Position numbers and translations under genes: made by a program. A DNA stretch of 12,120 nucleotides. It comes from JBBDXI01 sp040902425 (GTDB taxonomy: Bacteria; Planctomycetota; Phycisphaerae; Phycisphaerales; UBA1924). This document shows, piece after piece, positions 11,891-12,120 of this stretch. Each line of letters starts with the position of its first letter. Positions within the stretch are counted from its first letter, which is position 1. The notes under the pieces are model-generated. The model made no database searches. It had not been told where the DNA came from and worked only from the letters and a program-made list of their open reading frames with translations. The stretch spans positions 1 to 12,120 of the forward strand of contig JBBDXI010000109.1 of NCBI GenBank assembly GCA_040902425.1. The letters are read 5' to 3'.

Positions 11891-12120
11891 ATGGACTATG
11901 ACCTGCGCCTCCGCCTGGCCCGCCTCGAAGCCAGGGTGCGCGAGCTGGAGGGGCGCCTCGGCATCCCGCCGGCGGCGGAGCCCCGGGTCGAACCGGGTCG
12001 GGCGCCGGACGCGGAACCCCCACCCGGCTTCATCATCGGTCCCTCGGAGCGGGCCGCTGCGCCCGTTGCGCCGCCGTCGCCCGTCGCGCCGCCCGTCGCG
12101 CCCCCCATCGCTCCGCCGCG
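11891..12120 (+). CDS. N-terminal part of a coiled-coil/proline-rich protein, runs off the right edge
   Basis: An open frame begins at ATG 11891 with GGAG six bases upstream and stays open to the window end (76 full codons). The first 23 residues form a charged heptad-like helix (DLRLRLARLEARVRELEGRL). They are followed by a Pro/Ala/Glu-rich stretch ending in repeated V/I-A-P-P units. This organisation resembles the start of some large membrane proteins such as the DUF2339 family, which begin with a short coiled coil and a Pro/Ala linker, but the diagnostic membrane part lies outside. It starts 65 bp after the ATPase stop on the same strand; that gap contains only short GC-rich dyads such as CCGCT-N5-AGCGG and CGGAT-N7-ATCCG. 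The start is well supported and the product is not. Confidence 0.65.
   Translation, partial: MDYDLRLRLARLEARVRELEGRLGIPPAAEPRVEPGRAPDAEPPPGFIIGPSERAAAPVAPPSPVAPPVAPPIAPP

Noticed and set aside
9690..12023. A 777-codon open frame antisense to the ATPase gene
   Set aside because: The translation is Arg/His/Asp-rich low-complexity sequence without motifs, while the plus strand encodes a complete P1B ATPase.
12052..12120. Short GC-rich repeats at the right edge, considered as a CRISPR or tandem DNA repeat
   Set aside because: They are codon-phase Ala/Pro repeats in the linker of the edge gene, with no spacer-like unique sequence.

Overview
The window is a very GC-rich bacterial chromosomal segment with tightly packed genes and many GTG/TTG starts. 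The best taxonomic clue is the secreted protein at 5939-7159. It ends in two tandem Cys-Asp-Gly...Leu/Ile-Asn-Val-x-Asp-Phe-x-Cys-Phe-Leu repeats, the 'GC-type dockerin' anchor that I associate with Phycisphaerales (Planctomycetota). The futalosine-pathway gene mqnA and the dispersed palindromic repeats inside genes fit this. The assignment is inferred; there is no rRNA here to settle it.

Layout. (1) 1-4446, minus strand, a probable operon read right to left: mqnA (chorismate dehydratase), a 564-residue multi-HTH protein resembling a degenerate sigma-70 factor, a family 9 glycosyltransferase, and gatB, which runs off the left edge. The last three genes are tightly coupled (a 4-bp overlap and a 9-bp gap). 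A low-GC hairpin element separates mqnA from the sigma-like gene and supplies the mqnA stop codon. (2) 4521-5927, plus strand: an MgtE-type magnesium channel, divergent from mqnA. (3) 5939-7159, minus strand: a secreted SGNH-hydrolase-like protein with the dockerin-type tail, convergent with mgtE. (4) 7367-8338, plus strand: a PilZ-domain c-di-GMP receptor and a small protein of unknown function. The PilZ gene is divergent from the secreted protein, and two related palindromes 21 bp apart lie between them. (5) 8316-9458, minus strand: gpsA. (6) 9738-11825, plus strand: a P1B-type metal ATPase with an unusual Cys-Pro-Ala membrane motif. (7) 11891 to the right edge: the start of a coiled-coil/proline-rich protein.

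The genes are mostly housekeeping (tRNA-dependent amidation, menaquinone, phospholipid precursor, Mg2+ and metal transport), with one cell-surface/signalling patch at 5939-8338. I see no phage, transposase, CRISPR array, tRNA or rRNA. The points most worth a second look are the degenerate sigma-like regulator, the repeat inserted in frame into gatB with a second copy near 9607, the hairpin element at the end of mqnA, the paired palindromes at 7300-7338, and the variant transmembrane motif of the ATPase.
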